64,000 bases of DNA, taken from assembly GCA_963812795.1 (NCBI GenBank), contig CAWEWG010000008.1, positions 62,001 through 126,000 on the forward strand. The letters run 5' to 3'. Below are positions 43,611 to 53,133 of this stretch, piece by piece. The notes beneath the pieces are model-generated. The model saw only the letters and a list, made by a program, of their open reading frames with translations. It ran no database searches and was not told the origin of the DNA. The first letter of the stretch is position 1. The number at the start of each line of letters is the position of its first letter. Both the position numbers and the translations under genes were made by a program. The stretch comes from Hyphomicrobium_A sp963812795 (lineage in GTDB: Bacteria; Pseudomonadota; Alphaproteobacteria; Rhizobiales; Hyphomicrobiaceae).

Positions 43611-44993
43611 ATGCTCGCACTTTCCGGCCTGTCTATAGCCGCGCTCGGGGTTCTGGTCGCACTCATTCTCTATGGGATTGGGTGGCGCCTTACGTCCGGG
43701 CGCTCCATCGGCGTGCGGCTGCTCGTCCGCGGCGGCCTCTTGCTGCTGATCGCCGTCCCCGTCGCCGGCATGCTGCTGCTGAGCCCGGCCATGCGCGGAG
43801 GAGGACCCGACCGCGCCCCGCAGGTCTCTTCGCCGCTGCAGGACGAATTGCTGCGCGAGGCCGAACGCGATGTGCGCCGACAAGTGCGTCCATCGGACCG
43901 CCTCGAAGATGCGGCCGGCGGGGCGGCGCCTCCTCCACCCACCACAGCGAAAGCCGACGAGGACACGGCCTGGAACTTGGTGCCGGTGTTCTTCGGCACC
44001 GATCGACAGGAGCAGGCAGACCCCAAGCGTCTGCAGTTCAACTCGGAGCGCGGTCGCCGGCTCGAGCTCGGGCGCGCCATGGTCACGGTGCCAAAAAGCC
44101 ATGAGGTGCCCAACATCGAACGGCCGTGGGTGGTGAAGATCCCGTACTTCGACGTGACAATCTACGAGGAAGCGGAAGATCCCGAAAAACATTTCACGAT
44201 GCAGGAGATCAAGAAGCTTCCTGAGGCTGAGTTCCTGCGTCTGGCGCGCGAGCGCATTGCCGCGTCGAACCGCTACAAGGATCACGCGGTCGTTTTCGTG
44301 CACGGCTACAACACCTCGTTCGACCACGCGGTCTACCGCACGGCGCAGATCGCCTACGACCTGAATTTCGACGGCACGGCTTTCCTCTACAGCTGGCCGT
44401 CGGGCGGCGCGGTGGCGAGCTACACCTACGACCGCGAGAGCGCCCAGGCGTCGGAGCCGTACCTGCGGCAGTTCCTCGACCTGGTCGTCAAGCAGACCGG
44501 CGCAAAGTCGGTCAGCATCATCGCGCACTCGATGGGCAATCAGCCGCTGCTGGACGTGTTGAAGGACATGCGCTCGGGCGGGCCCGAGACGGTAGCTATC
44601 AACGAAGTGATCCTCGCCGCCCCCGACGTCGACGCGGACAACTTCGCCAATGTCGCGCAGCGCATCGAAGGCATCGCCAAGGGTGTGACCCTGTATGCCG
44701 CCTCCAACGACCGGGCGCTGATCGTCTCGCGCAATTTCTGGCGCAATCCGCGCGCCGGGGACGTGCCGGCGGCGGGGCCGCTGATCGTGCCGGGCATCGA
44801 GACGATCGACGTCACGGCGGCCAGCACCGACAGTTTCGCCCTCAATCATTCGGGTTACGCAGAGAACAACGATCTGTTGCAGGACATCGGTAAGCTCATC
44901 CTGAGTGGCCTGCGTCCGCCCGATGAACGTCTGCAGGCCCTTAAGCGCACGTCGTCGCCGAAGGGCGACTTCTGGCGCTATACGGCGCCCTAA
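43611..44993 (+). CDS. Membrane-anchored alpha/beta hydrolase (DUF900), first of tandem pair
   Basis: A 460-residue protein. Two N-terminal membrane helices (SGLSIAALGVLVALILYGIG and GGLLLLIAVPVAGMLLLSP) are followed by a linker and a DUF900 hydrolase domain. It shows VPVFFGTDRQ, the oxyanion loop VVFVHGYNTSFD, nucleophile Ser in IIAHSMGNQ, the acid in LAAPDVDAD and the His in LNHSGYAENN. The domain shares long identical blocks with the downstream gene. The substrate is unknown; esterase activity is likely. Confidence 0.82.
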   Translation: MLALSGLSIAALGVLVALILYGIGWRLTSGRSIGVRLLVRGGLLLLIAVPVAGMLLLSPAMRGGGPDRAPQVSSPLQDELLREAERDVRRQVRPSDRLEDAAGGAAPPPPTTAKADEDTAWNLVPVFFGTDRQEQADPKRLQFNSERGRRLELGRAMVTVPKSHEVPNIERPWVVKIPYFDVTIYEEAEDPEKHFTMQEIKKLPEAEFLRLARERIAASNRYKDHAVVFVHGYNTSFDHAVYRTAQIAYDLNFDGTAFLYSWPSGGAVASYTYDRESAQASEPYLRQFLDLVVKQTGAKSVSIIAHSMGNQPLLDVLKDMRSGGPETVAINEVILAAPDVDADNFANVAQRIEGIAKGVTLYAASNDRALIVSRNFWRNPRAGDVPAAGPLIVPGIETIDVTAASTDSFALNHSGYAENNDLLQDIGKLILSGLRPPDERLQALKRTSSPKGDFWRYTAP

Positions 44994-45049
44994 GGGGGCC
45001 ACAGGCCCGGAGTATCGCGGCACGTCGATTGCCGCTCTGATTTGAAGGA

Positions 45050-47320
45050 ATGACTGCCGTGTTCGCCCGCCAGCCGATTGCAACTCTTGGCGTTTTCCTA
45101 GTTTTCGCCCTGTTTTCCGTCCTCCTGCGCGATGTCGCCGGCGCGCAGGAGCGCTGGCCTCCATGGCAGAGCTACGGCGAAGCCGAGGATGCCGCGCGCA
45201 AGAAGGCGGGAAGGCGGCGTCCGGCCAACCGCGATGTGGCCGCGCTCAACCGGCAGATCGCGCAACTGAAAGCCGCCGGCAAATACGCGCAGGCCGTGCC
45301 GCTCGCCAAGCAGGCGCTGGCGCTGGCCGAGAAAAGAGGCCCTGACAGCCCCGACGTTGCCAATGCGCTCGATACGCTAGCCGAGCTATACGAGGCGGAA
45401 AACAAGTACGCCGAAGCCGAGCCGCTGTTGAAGCGCTCGCTCGCCATCCGCGAGAAGTCGCCGGGCCAGCCCGATGTCGCCGCCTCGCGCGAGCGCCTCG
45501 CCGTCACTTACGACAAGCTGGGCCGCGCGGCGGAGGCGACGACGCTGCGCAGCGCGCCAGCCAAGCAGCAAACCGCCGTCGCGGCGCCCAAGGAAGGCGA
45601 GACGGCGCGCGCCGAAGAGGAAAGCCCCGCGCAGGAACAGGCTGGCAAGAAGAGCGCGCAAGCCGAAGAGAAGAGCGACGATCCGCAGCCGCGGTTCAGT
45701 GCGCGCCGCATGGCGCGACCCGCCGACCCGTCCGGATCTGGTGGCTCGTCGAGCGCCGCGCCGCCCGGCGCGGACAACGCGCGCGACGCCGCAGCGCCGC
45801 CGGGCGCGGACGTCGAAGAAATGAAGCCAGGAGCGCCAGCACCGGAGGCATCTGAGGCCCGCGAAGTTCCTCGCGTCGAGCGGCCTTTCAAGATCATCAT
45901 TCCAGACGAGGCGCGCAAAGGCAGCGCTCCGACCGAAGGCTCTGGCGCCGCGCAGCCGCCCGCCGCCGAAGCGCCGGCACTCGATGTCCCGGAGGGCGCC
46001 TTTGGCGGTGCGTCGCCCCCCGCGGCGGCCAACGGTGCTCCGCCGGCCGATGAGCCTTCACCCCCGCCACCGCCCGTCGCCGAGGCACCCAAGCCGGTCC
46101 CGCCCCCGCCGCTTGCCAACGGTGGAGGCGGGCAGGGAGCCCCGCCGCCGCAGCCGCTACCCAGTCTCGGGGCCGCACCAGCGCCCGCGCCGCCGGCAGC
46201 GGTTCGCGGAGCCAAGCAGCCTCCGGCGAAGGTCACCGAGTCCCCATCGGGCGGCAGCGTCGTCGCCGCGGCGCCGGCTGCCGAGGCCGATTGGCAGGTG
46301 GTGCCCGTCTATTGGGGAACCGACCGCGCTGTGCAGCCGAATGCACAGCGGCTCGCCTTCGGCTCCGATCGCGCGCGCAAGCTGCAACTTGGCGAGGCGC
46401 TGATCACCGTGCCGAAGGTGCATGAGGTGCCCAACGTCGAGCGGCCGTGGGTGGTCAAGATCCCCTACTTCGACGTGACCCTCTACGCCGAGAAGGAGGA
46501 TCCCAAGTCGCACTTCACGGTGAAGGAGATCAAGGCGCTCACCAAGGAGGAGCTGCTGGCGCAGGTGAAGGCGCGCCTCGGTGATGCCAAGCTGTTCAAG
46601 GATCAGGCTGTCGTCTTCGTGCATGGCTACAACACGTCGTTCGACAACGCCCTCTACCGCACGGCGCAAATCGCCTACGACCTCGATTTCGACGGCGCGA
46701 CGTTCGTCTATAGCTGGCCGTCCGGCGGCGCCGTAGCGAGCTACACCTACGACCGCGAGAGCGCGCAGGCCTCCGTGCCGTATCTGCGCGAGTTCCTGGA
46801 GATGGTGGTGAAGCAGACCGGCGCCAAGTCGGTCAGCATCATCGCCCACTCGATGGGCAACCAGCCGCTGATGGACGTGCTGAAGGATATGCGCTCGTCG
46901 ACGCCGGAAGGCGTGGAGATCAGCCAGATCGTACTTGCCGCGCCGGATGTCGATGCCGACACTTTCACGAACCTTGCGCGGACCATCAAAGGCCTCGCCA
47001 AGAACGTGACGCTGTATGTCGCCTCCAACGACCGGGCGCTGATCGTGTCACGCAACTTCTGGGGCAGCTACCGGGCGGGCGATGTGCCGCCGGCCGGACC
47101 GCTGATCATCGACGGCATCGATACGATCGACGTTACGGCGGCCTCGACCGACACCTTCGCCATCAATCACTCGGGCTATGCATCCAACAACAAGCTGCTG
47201 GACGACATCGGCGAGCTGATCCGGACGGGCCGCCGGCCGCCGGAAATGCGCTCCCTGAAGCCCGGCAAGATCACCGGTCCGAGTGGAGACTACTGGCGCT
47301 TTGCACCGGCACCGCCTTGA
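45050..47320 (+). CDS. Exported TPR plus DUF900 alpha/beta hydrolase, second of tandem pair
   Basis: A 756-residue protein. Signal peptide or anchor (TLGVFLVFALFSVLLRDVAG), then kinesin-light-chain-type TPRs at about residues 65-165 (KYAQAVPLAKQALALAEKRG, NALDTLAELYEAENKYAEAE). A disordered Pro/Ala/Glu-rich linker of about 230 residues follows, then a DUF900 hydrolase with VVFVHGYNTSFDNALYRTAQ, IIAHSMGNQ, LAAPDVDAD and INHSGYASNN. ATG 45050 directly abuts its purine run, so GTG 45059 is an alternative start. The hydrolase half is clearly paralogous to the upstream gene; the TPR half is an addition. Confidence 0.82.
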   Translation: MTAVFARQPIATLGVFLVFALFSVLLRDVAGAQERWPPWQSYGEAEDAARKKAGRRRPANRDVAALNRQIAQLKAAGKYAQAVPLAKQALALAEKRGPDSPDVANALDTLAELYEAENKYAEAEPLLKRSLAIREKSPGQPDVAASRERLAVTYDKLGRAAEATTLRSAPAKQQTAVAAPKEGETARAEEESPAQEQAGKKSAQAEEKSDDPQPRFSARRMARPADPSGSGGSSSAAPPGADNARDAAAPPGADVEEMKPGAPAPEASEAREVPRVERPFKIIIPDEARKGSAPTEGSGAAQPPAAEAPALDVPEGAFGGASPPAAANGAPPADEPSPPPPPVAEAPKPVPPPPLANGGGGQGAPPPQPLPSLGAAPAPAPPAAVRGAKQPPAKVTESPSGGSVVAAAPAAEADWQVVPVYWGTDRAVQPNAQRLAFGSDRARKLQLGEALITVPKVHEVPNVERPWVVKIPYFDVTLYAEKEDPKSHFTVKEIKALTKEELLAQVKARLGDAKLFKDQAVVFVHGYNTSFDNALYRTAQIAYDLDFDGATFVYSWPSGGAVASYTYDRESAQASVPYLREFLEMVVKQTGAKSVSIIAHSMGNQPLMDVLKDMRSSTPEGVEISQIVLAAPDVDADTFTNLARTIKGLAKNVTLYVASNDRALIVSRNFWGSYRAGDVPPAGPLIIDGIDTIDVTAASTDTFAINHSGYASNNKLLDDIGELIRTGRRPPEMRSLKPGKITGPSGDYWRFAPAPP

Positions 47321-47448
47321 CGCCAGCCGCGCCGCCGCCCTCGACGCGGCGAGGCGAAGGGTTTTGTTTACCCTGAATTGCGAAGCTCGCCGCGAGGCCG
47401 ACCGTCCGTCGGCCTAGAGGGCGCGCGCCGGTCAGCCGGCGGGTCGCA

Positions 47449-48024
47449 ATGTGGTGCATGCGTTGGCAGCGGCTTTCCGTCTTTGAAACCCTTGCGTCCG
47501 GTTCCTGGGCGCTGGCAGGTCGGCGTCTTGGGCCGTCCATCGCCCTCGCGTGCCTGACGGTGTGCGGTGCTCTCGTCCTGGCACCGGCGCTGTTGCCGGC
47601 CGAAGCGGAAGAGCTCATCGAGGACGGTGACGTCGACGACGTCGGTCCCGTCGGTGACGCAGGCATGCCCGCCACGAACCCGCGCGTGAAGTCGATCCTG
47701 GCGGCACACCCGCGGGAATTCGTGACGATCTGCGTTGCGGGATGCAGTGGCAAGCCGTCAATCGTGCAAATCCTGCCGATGCCGGCGACGGACCGTGCCG
47801 GCGAGATGCGCACGACTGCGGGAAGCATGAACGGGCCGCACAAGGGCCGCCCGGCCAATGCGACCGGCTTCGGCGCGGCGGATCCCAATGCCATCACCTG
47901 CGTCGCCGGATGCGGCGGCCGGCCCGGGCAGGTGCTGCAGCGGTTGCCGGATTTGCCGACGCAACGGCCGCCGCCGCGGAAGGAAGCGGAAGCCGGCAAC
48001 GAGCCGCTCGACATTGGCCGCTGA
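47449..48024 (+). CDS. Exported hypothetical protein with two CVAGC repeats
   Basis: A 191-residue protein with an N-terminal hydrophobic segment (SIALACLTVCGALVLAPALL), likely a signal or anchor. It carries two copies of a short unit, CVAGCSGKPSIVQILP and CVAGCGGRPGQVLQRLP, about 67 residues apart, separated by Gly/Ala-rich sequence. The CxxxC pairs could form loop disulfides or bind metal. The start is ATG 47449 or 47458. The family is not recognised. Confidence 0.55.
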   Translation: MWCMRWQRLSVFETLASGSWALAGRRLGPSIALACLTVCGALVLAPALLPAEAEELIEDGDVDDVGPVGDAGMPATNPRVKSILAAHPREFVTICVAGCSGKPSIVQILPMPATDRAGEMRTTAGSMNGPHKGRPANATGFGAADPNAITCVAGCGGRPGQVLQRLPDLPTQRPPPRKEAEAGNEPLDIGR

Positions 48025-48031
48025 GGGCCGG

Positions 48032-49099
48032 TTACTCGATCAGCTTGCGCACGTCCTCGTACGTAGCGACCTTGTAGACCATGCCGTTCTTGATGAAGTA
48101 GAGCCAATCGAGCTTTTCGCTGGAGGCCAGATCCTCGGGCGTCACCGACTGCAGTGCGTCGAAGTTCTGCTTGCGGAAAAGCACCGCCGTCGTCTTCGAG
48201 GACTCGGCGTCGAGATAGCCCCAGTCCTCGCGTTCGGGCAGGCGCGTCGCCGCTTCGGGTTCGAACACCACCTCGTTCAGTGCAGTTGGGGGTAGCGTCC
48301 CTGCCTTGATGTACTCGAGCGCCGCCTCGACGAAACCGATCTGCACGAGCCCCGAGCAGATGAACTCTGTCGGCGCGTCCCAATTGCGCTCACGGAAGCG
48401 GCGCATCGTCTTGCGGTCCCCGCTGACGCTGCGTTCGACACCGAACCACAGATTGCGGGCGATGGTGCCGATGGCCCAGTAGTTATAGGTGGCCTTGATC
48501 TTGTCGAGCAGCAGCCCGCGCACGCGGCTCTGCTTGACTTCGTCGAACCATGGCTGCTTGAAGCGCTTGATGGCGATGAAGGCGCTCTTGTCGGCGATGT
48601 AGTCGCGCAGGTTCGTGAGGTCGACGCCGCTGGTGCCCGACTCGATGACGAAGGTGCTGGTGTAGCCGCTCTCGAACTGCGGCCCGGTGAACACCATCGC
48701 CGCATGCGAGAAGGGTGAGTTGGTGGCCCAGCGGATGGCCCAGGAGGAGACGTCCCACGCGCGGCGCGTCAAGACGACGTCGGCGCGTTCCAAGTACTTG
48801 CCGGCGAGGAAGTCCTCGACCGGCATCGGCCACACCTCCTCCACCACTTCCTCTTCCAGCGGCAGCGGCTCTGGCGCTGCCGGCTGCGCGGCAGGGTCGG
48901 CGGCCGGCGCAGTAGGGGCATCGGTAGCGGCCGGCGGCGTGGCTTGCGTCTCCGCGGGAGCGGGCTCGGCGAGCGGTGGCGCGGCGGTTTCAGGCGGCAC
49001 GGCCGGGACCGGCGACGGCGGCGTCACGGCAAAGGTCGTGGTGGCGATGGCAGCAAATGCCAGCGCGCTCAATCCGGCTGCGACGAGGTAGCGTTTCAT
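48032..49099 (-). CDS. Exported YiiX/YebB-like NlpC/P60-fold protein
   Basis: A 355-residue protein with a signal peptide (AAGLSALAFAAIATTTFAV) and a Pro/Ala-rich linker of about 70 residues. The C-terminal 250 residues resemble permuted NlpC/P60 (YiiX) hydrolases: DVVLTRRAWDVSSWAIRWAT, the histidine in SPFSHAAMVFTG and the cysteine in EFICSGLVQIGF. The order His before Cys is as in the permuted subgroup, which acts on amide or lipid substrates. The ATG at 49099 has AGGGGG upstream. Confidence 0.6.
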   Translation of the reverse strand: MKRYLVAAGLSALAFAAIATTTFAVTPPSPVPAVPPETAAPPLAEPAPAETQATPPAATDAPTAPAADPAAQPAAPEPLPLEEEVVEEVWPMPVEDFLAGKYLERADVVLTRRAWDVSSWAIRWATNSPFSHAAMVFTGPQFESGYTSTFVIESGTSGVDLTNLRDYIADKSAFIAIKRFKQPWFDEVKQSRVRGLLLDKIKATYNYWAIGTIARNLWFGVERSVSGDRKTMRRFRERNWDAPTEFICSGLVQIGFVEAALEYIKAGTLPPTALNEVVFEPEAATRLPEREDWGYLDAESSKTTAVLFRKQNFDALQSVTPEDLASSEKLDWLYFIKNGMVYKVATYEDVRKLIE

Positions 49100-49315
49100 C
49101 GACGGCCCCCTGATGAACCCGAACGTCCCATACGCCAATGGCAGGGCAAGCGCCGCCAGCATAGCCGGTTAACGAGTGCGTGGCACCGCACCGCTGCCGG
49201 CTCGAACTTAGCCGAGACCGGCACTGCGGCCTACGGGCATCATGGCGCTTGCCGAGCCGCGCGGCCTCGTCCAAAAGACGGCACCCTTAACGCTGACGAG
49301 GACACGGGCGCGGTC

Positions 49316-50494
49316 ATGATTGCGGCGCCGCCGGCAAATTTCGAGGCTCTCGAGGCGCAAGCCCGTACGCTGCTGGCGGTGTTCATCGCCGCCGGCTACG
49401 AGGCCGTTGCGCCCGAGGTCATCCAGCCGGCCGGCGTATTCCTGGACGTCGTCGGCGAAGCGCTGCGCGGCCGCACCTACGTGTTCACCGACATGGACGG
49501 CAAGGAGCTGTGTCTGCGGCCGGACCTCACAGTGCCGACGTGCCGTCTCTATCTGCAGCGGCACCCCGCGGCCGACAGCGAAGCATACTATAGCTACAAC
49601 GGGCCGGCCTTCCGCTTTCAACCGGCGAGCGCCGACGCAGCGCACCCGCGCGAATTCCGTCAGGCCGGCATCGAAGCTTTCGGCGATAAGGACGCGGGGG
49701 AAGCCGATGCGCGCACGCTGGTCCTGGTGCTGCGCGCGCTGCAGCAGGCCGGTCTGCCGGGCTGGAAGCTCCGCATAGGCGACGTGGCGCTGTTCGACGC
49801 TCTGCTGCGCTCGGCCGACATTCCCGAGCGCTGGCGCCGCCGCTTGCGGCATCAGTTTCTGCGACCCGAGGCATTTCGCGCCGAGCTGAAGCGACTGTCG
49901 ACCAACCCGGCACGCTCGGCCGCCGCCTTCCCGCGCGCCCTCATCGAAGCGCTCGACCCGAACGACCCGGAGAAGGCCGAGCTCCTCGTAACCGAGCACC
50001 TCGAGCAGGGCGCCATCGAGCTCATCGGTACTCGCTCTGCGGCGGAGATCGCCGAAGGGCTGCTCGCCATTGCCGCCGACGCCAAGGCGCCGCCGCTGAA
50101 GCCCGAGAACGCGGCGCTTATCGAAGCCTATGTGCGGACGAAGACAGCGGCACCGCAGGCGCCGGCGGTGTTGCGCCGGCTGGTCGGCAACGCCAGCGCG
50201 GCATTCAACGAGGCGCTCGACGCCTACGAGCGGCGCGCCATGCTGCTCGGCGAGAGCGGCGTCGACATGGGCGCTGCGGATTTCTCCGCCGAGTTCGGGC
50301 GCAGCGTCGGCTACTACACGGGCTTCGTCTTCGAAGCGGTTGTCGATGTGCTCGGCCCCGCCAGCCCTGTTGGTGGTGGTGGCCGCTACGACGGCTTGCT
50401 GAAAGCGGTCGGCGCGCCGCGCAACGTTCCCGCCGTCGGCGCCGCCATCCACACCGAACGCCTGCTGGCAGTCATGCGCGGAGGCAGACGATGA
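49316..50494 (+). CDS. hisZ: ATP phosphoribosyltransferase regulatory subunit
   Basis: A HisRS-like protein that activates short-form HisG for the first step of histidine synthesis. The 392-residue product has the class II synthetase core: LLAVFIAAGYEAVAPEVIQP, VFTDMDGKELCLRPDLTVPT, FRFQPASADAAHPREFRQAG and the C-terminal GGGGRYDGLLKAVGA. The ATG at 49316 is chosen because the longer frame upstream is antisense to the YiiX-like gene. Stop and hisG start overlap (ATGA), giving 1:1 expression. Confidence 0.93.
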   Translation: MIAAPPANFEALEAQARTLLAVFIAAGYEAVAPEVIQPAGVFLDVVGEALRGRTYVFTDMDGKELCLRPDLTVPTCRLYLQRHPAADSEAYYSYNGPAFRFQPASADAAHPREFRQAGIEAFGDKDAGEADARTLVLVLRALQQAGLPGWKLRIGDVALFDALLRSADIPERWRRRLRHQFLRPEAFRAELKRLSTNPARSAAAFPRALIEALDPNDPEKAELLVTEHLEQGAIELIGTRSAAEIAEGLLAIAADAKAPPLKPENAALIEAYVRTKTAAPQAPAVLRRLVGNASAAFNEALDAYERRAMLLGESGVDMGAADFSAEFGRSVGYYTGFVFEAVVDVLGPASPVGGGGRYDGLLKAVGAPRNVPAVGAAIHTERLLAVMRGGRR

Positions 50495-51198
50495 GCGCGC
50501 GCATGACATTTGCCGTTCCCTCGAAGGGGCGGCTGATGGAGCAGACGGCGGAGTTTCTCGCGACCGCCGGGTTGAAGCTGCGCAAGGTCGGACACGACCG
50601 CGGCTATCGCGGCGAGCTCGAGGGCGTCGACGGCATCGACGTCGCCTTCATCTCCGCGTCCGAGATCGTCGCCGCGCTCGGCTCGGGACGCGCGCACATC
50701 GGCGTCACGGGCGAGGATCTCGTGCGCGAGAACATCTCCAACGCCGACGAGTGCGTGGCACTGGTGAAGCAGCTCGGCTTCGGCAGCGCCAACGTTGTTG
50801 TCGCGGTGCCGCGCTGCTGGCTCGACGTCAGCGAGGTGGCGGACCTCGAGGCCGCCGCGGCGATGTTCCGGCGCGAGCACGGGCGCCCCATCCGCGTGGC
50901 CACCAAATACCTCAATCTGGCGCGGCGCTTCCTGTCCGGCAAAGGCCTCGCCGATTACCGCATCGTCGAGAGCCTGGGCGCCACCGAAGGCACGCCGGCG
51001 GCCGGCACTGCCGATCTCATCGTCGACATCACGACGACCGGCGCCACGCTCGCCGCCAACGGGCTGAAGATCCTCGAGGACGGCGTCATCCTGCGCTCGC
51101 AGGCGAACCTCGTCGTCTCCAAGCGGGCGGATTGGAATGCGCACACGACAAAGGCGCGCGATGCCTTGCTCGCGCGCCTCGGTATTCCCGTGAAGTAG
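50491..51198 (+). CDS. hisG: ATP phosphoribosyltransferase, short form
   Basis: Joins ATP and PRPP, committing to histidine synthesis. At 235 residues it is the short form lacking the C-terminal allosteric domain, so it depends on HisZ, encoded directly upstream. Motifs are FAVPSKGRLMEQTAEFL, IDVAFISASEIVAALGSGRA, HIGVTGEDLVRE and the PRPP loop DITTTGATLAANGLK. The two subunits form a hetero-octamer in known systems. Confidence 0.96.
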   Translation: MSARMTFAVPSKGRLMEQTAEFLATAGLKLRKVGHDRGYRGELEGVDGIDVAFISASEIVAALGSGRAHIGVTGEDLVRENISNADECVALVKQLGFGSANVVVAVPRCWLDVSEVADLEAAAAMFRREHGRPIRVATKYLNLARRFLSGKGLADYRIVESLGATEGTPAAGTADLIVDITTTGATLAANGLKILEDGVILRSQANLVVSKRADWNAHTTKARDALLARLGIPVK

Positions 51199-51230
51199 GC
51201 CAGAGCCGCAAGCTGCGGCTCCGGGTGTCA

Positions 51231-52268
51231 TCAGCGGTCGGGACGCACGAAGGCGTCGACGCGCATACCCGGCAGCAGCGGCACCTTGCCGTCGAGGTTG
51301 ATGGTCATCTCCAGCACCTCGATGTCCGACGGACGCCGTGGGCCGCGCGCGGTAATGCGCGGGGTGGCCATGGTCGGTGCCAGGTCGGCGACGGTGCCTT
51401 CGAAGTCGCGGCCCGGATAGTTGATCGAGCGCACGAATGCTTTCTGCCCGACCTTGATCTTGGCGACGTCGCCGTCGTCGACCTCGGCCTTGACGCGCAC
51501 GTTCGACATGTCGCCGACGACGGCCAGCGGGTGCTCGGGCGACGGCGCCACGATCTCACCCTTTTTGGCGTTGAGCTGCAGCACGTTGCCGGCGCGCGGC
51601 GTGCGGATGCGCGTCTTGTCGAGCTGCGAGGCAGCCAGCGCCACCTCGGCGCGCGCCGAGGTAAGCGCCGACTCGAACTGATTGGGCGACGGCAAGCTCG
51701 CCTTCGCCTGCGCCTGCGCATAATTGAGGCGCTCGCGCTCGACACGCTCCTGCGCTTTGGCCAGGCGGCGACGTGCGTCGGAAAGCTGCTGTTCGGTCGC
51801 CTCGCCGCGGCGCTTGCCGCTGAGGGCGGCGTCGAGTTCGAAGCGCGCGCCGATGACCTCGCGCTCGGCCGAGTAGACGTTGTCCTCGCCCTTGGTCACG
51901 TCCTCGCGGCCGGAGGTCGACGGCTCGGCGTCGCGCTGGCGCTTGCGCAGGCCGGCCGCGGCTTCCGCCGCCGCCAGACGCGCGCGCGCCTCCTCGTCGT
52001 CGAGGCGCATAATAAGCTCGCCTTCCTCTATCTTGTCGTTCAGCTTCACCGGCACGTCGGCGACCTGGCCGAGAATGGCGGCGCCGATGTTGACCTCGCC
52101 GTTGCCGGGCTCGACGCGGCCGGGGGCCGCCGCCACCCAAGGCGTGCCGGTCTTGGCCTCTGCCTTGGTGGTCTTGTCGTCTCCAGAGAAGTACGTGCCT
52201 TCACTCAACACGTAGCCGCCGAGACCGGCGACGACGAGAGCGACAACAATTCCAACAGTTCTAAGCAT
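51231..52268 (-). CDS. Membrane fusion protein of DevBCA-type ABC exporter
   Basis: A 345-residue periplasmic adaptor with an N-terminal membrane anchor (TVGIVVALVVAGLGGYVLSE). The lipoyl/beta-barrel halves (GRVEPGNGEVNIGAAILGQV and the matching RIRTPRAGNVLQLNAKKGEI) flank a long coiled-coil hairpin (residues about 100-220). This is the HlyD/DevB plan. The start overlaps the ATPase stop by 8 bases. With the two genes upstream it forms a complete exporter lacking only an outer-membrane channel, which would be TolC-like and encoded elsewhere. Confidence 0.88.
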   Translation of the reverse strand: MLRTVGIVVALVVAGLGGYVLSEGTYFSGDDKTTKAEAKTGTPWVAAAPGRVEPGNGEVNIGAAILGQVADVPVKLNDKIEEGELIMRLDDEEARARLAAAEAAAGLRKRQRDAEPSTSGREDVTKGEDNVYSAEREVIGARFELDAALSGKRRGEATEQQLSDARRRLAKAQERVERERLNYAQAQAKASLPSPNQFESALTSARAEVALAASQLDKTRIRTPRAGNVLQLNAKKGEIVAPSPEHPLAVVGDMSNVRVKAEVDDGDVAKIKVGQKAFVRSINYPGRDFEGTVADLAPTMATPRITARGPRRPSDIEVLEMTINLDGKVPLLPGMRVDAFVRPDR

Positions 52269-53133
52269 GACGTCTGATCCTATAGCGGCCGCCGAGCGAG
52301 CTCGGGGGAGTGGTGGGATTATCGTCGCCCGGCTGGTCGCCGTTGGGCTGGTCTACCGGCTGGGCAAGTGAGGCAAGAGCGTCGTGATGGGGATCGGCAC
52401 CACCGTAGGTCGGGTTGGCGCCTTTCTTCGGCCGCTCGTCGCTGTGAATTTTTCCGTCTTCGATACGCACGATGCGGTCTGCATAGGGGAGCGTGCGGTG
52501 GTCGTGTGTAACGGCGAGAACAGCCCGGTTAGGATCTTTGGCGACCTCCGAAAGGAGCGCCATCACCGCGCGTCCGTTCTCCGCGTCGAGTGCCGCCGTC
52601 GGCTCGTCGGCAAGGATGACCGACGGCGCGCCGGCAAGCGCACGCGCCAGAGCGACACGCTGCTTCTCGCCGCCAGACAGCTTGGCGGGATAGGCCTTGG
52701 CGCGATGACCGAGGCCGACCGCGATCAGCGCGTTGAGGGCGTGCGTCGGCGGATCGACGACCGGCTTTGCCCGCACGTCGAGCGCCAGCATGACGTTCTC
52801 GCTCGCCGTCATCGTGGGGAACAGGTTGTACCCCTGAAAGACGAAGCCGACGTGGCGGCGCCGGATGTTGGCGAGGCCTTCGGCGTCCTGCCCCAGCGTG
52901 GAGTTTCCGGCCACCTCGATGTGGCCTTCGGTCGGCGACAGGATGCAGCCGAGGATCGACAGCAGCGTCGTCTTGCCCGATCCCGAAGGGCCCATGAGCA
53001 GCGTCAGCTCGCCGGCGTAGAGCCTTAGGTCGACGCCTTTCAGCGGCCTGACCTCGCCGGCGCCCGAGCCGAACACCTTGACGATGTCGCGGGCATCGAG
53101 AAGCACCTTGCGGTTGGCGTTGGCGTCGGTCAT
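52261..53133 (-). CDS. ATP-binding subunit of DevBCA-type ABC exporter
   Basis: A 290-residue MacB/LolD-type ATPase: Walker A MGPSGSGKTTLLSILG, Q-loop FVFQGYNLFPTMTASENVML, signature KLSGGEKQRVALARAL, Walker B VILADEPTAALDAENG and H-loop AVTHDHRTLPYADRI. The C-terminus has a polar tail of about 60 residues (after SDERPKKG) not usual in LolD. The start ATG overlaps the permease stop (ATGA). Confidence 0.9.
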   Translation of the reverse strand: MTDANANRKVLLDARDIVKVFGSGAGEVRPLKGVDLRLYAGELTLLMGPSGSGKTTLLSILGCILSPTEGHIEVAGNSTLGQDAEGLANIRRRHVGFVFQGYNLFPTMTASENVMLALDVRAKPVVDPPTHALNALIAVGLGHRAKAYPAKLSGGEKQRVALARALAGAPSVILADEPTAALDAENGRAVMALLSEVAKDPNRAVLAVTHDHRTLPYADRIVRIEDGKIHSDERPKKGANPTYGGADPHHDALASLAQPVDQPNGDQPGDDNPTTPPSSLGGRYRIRRHA

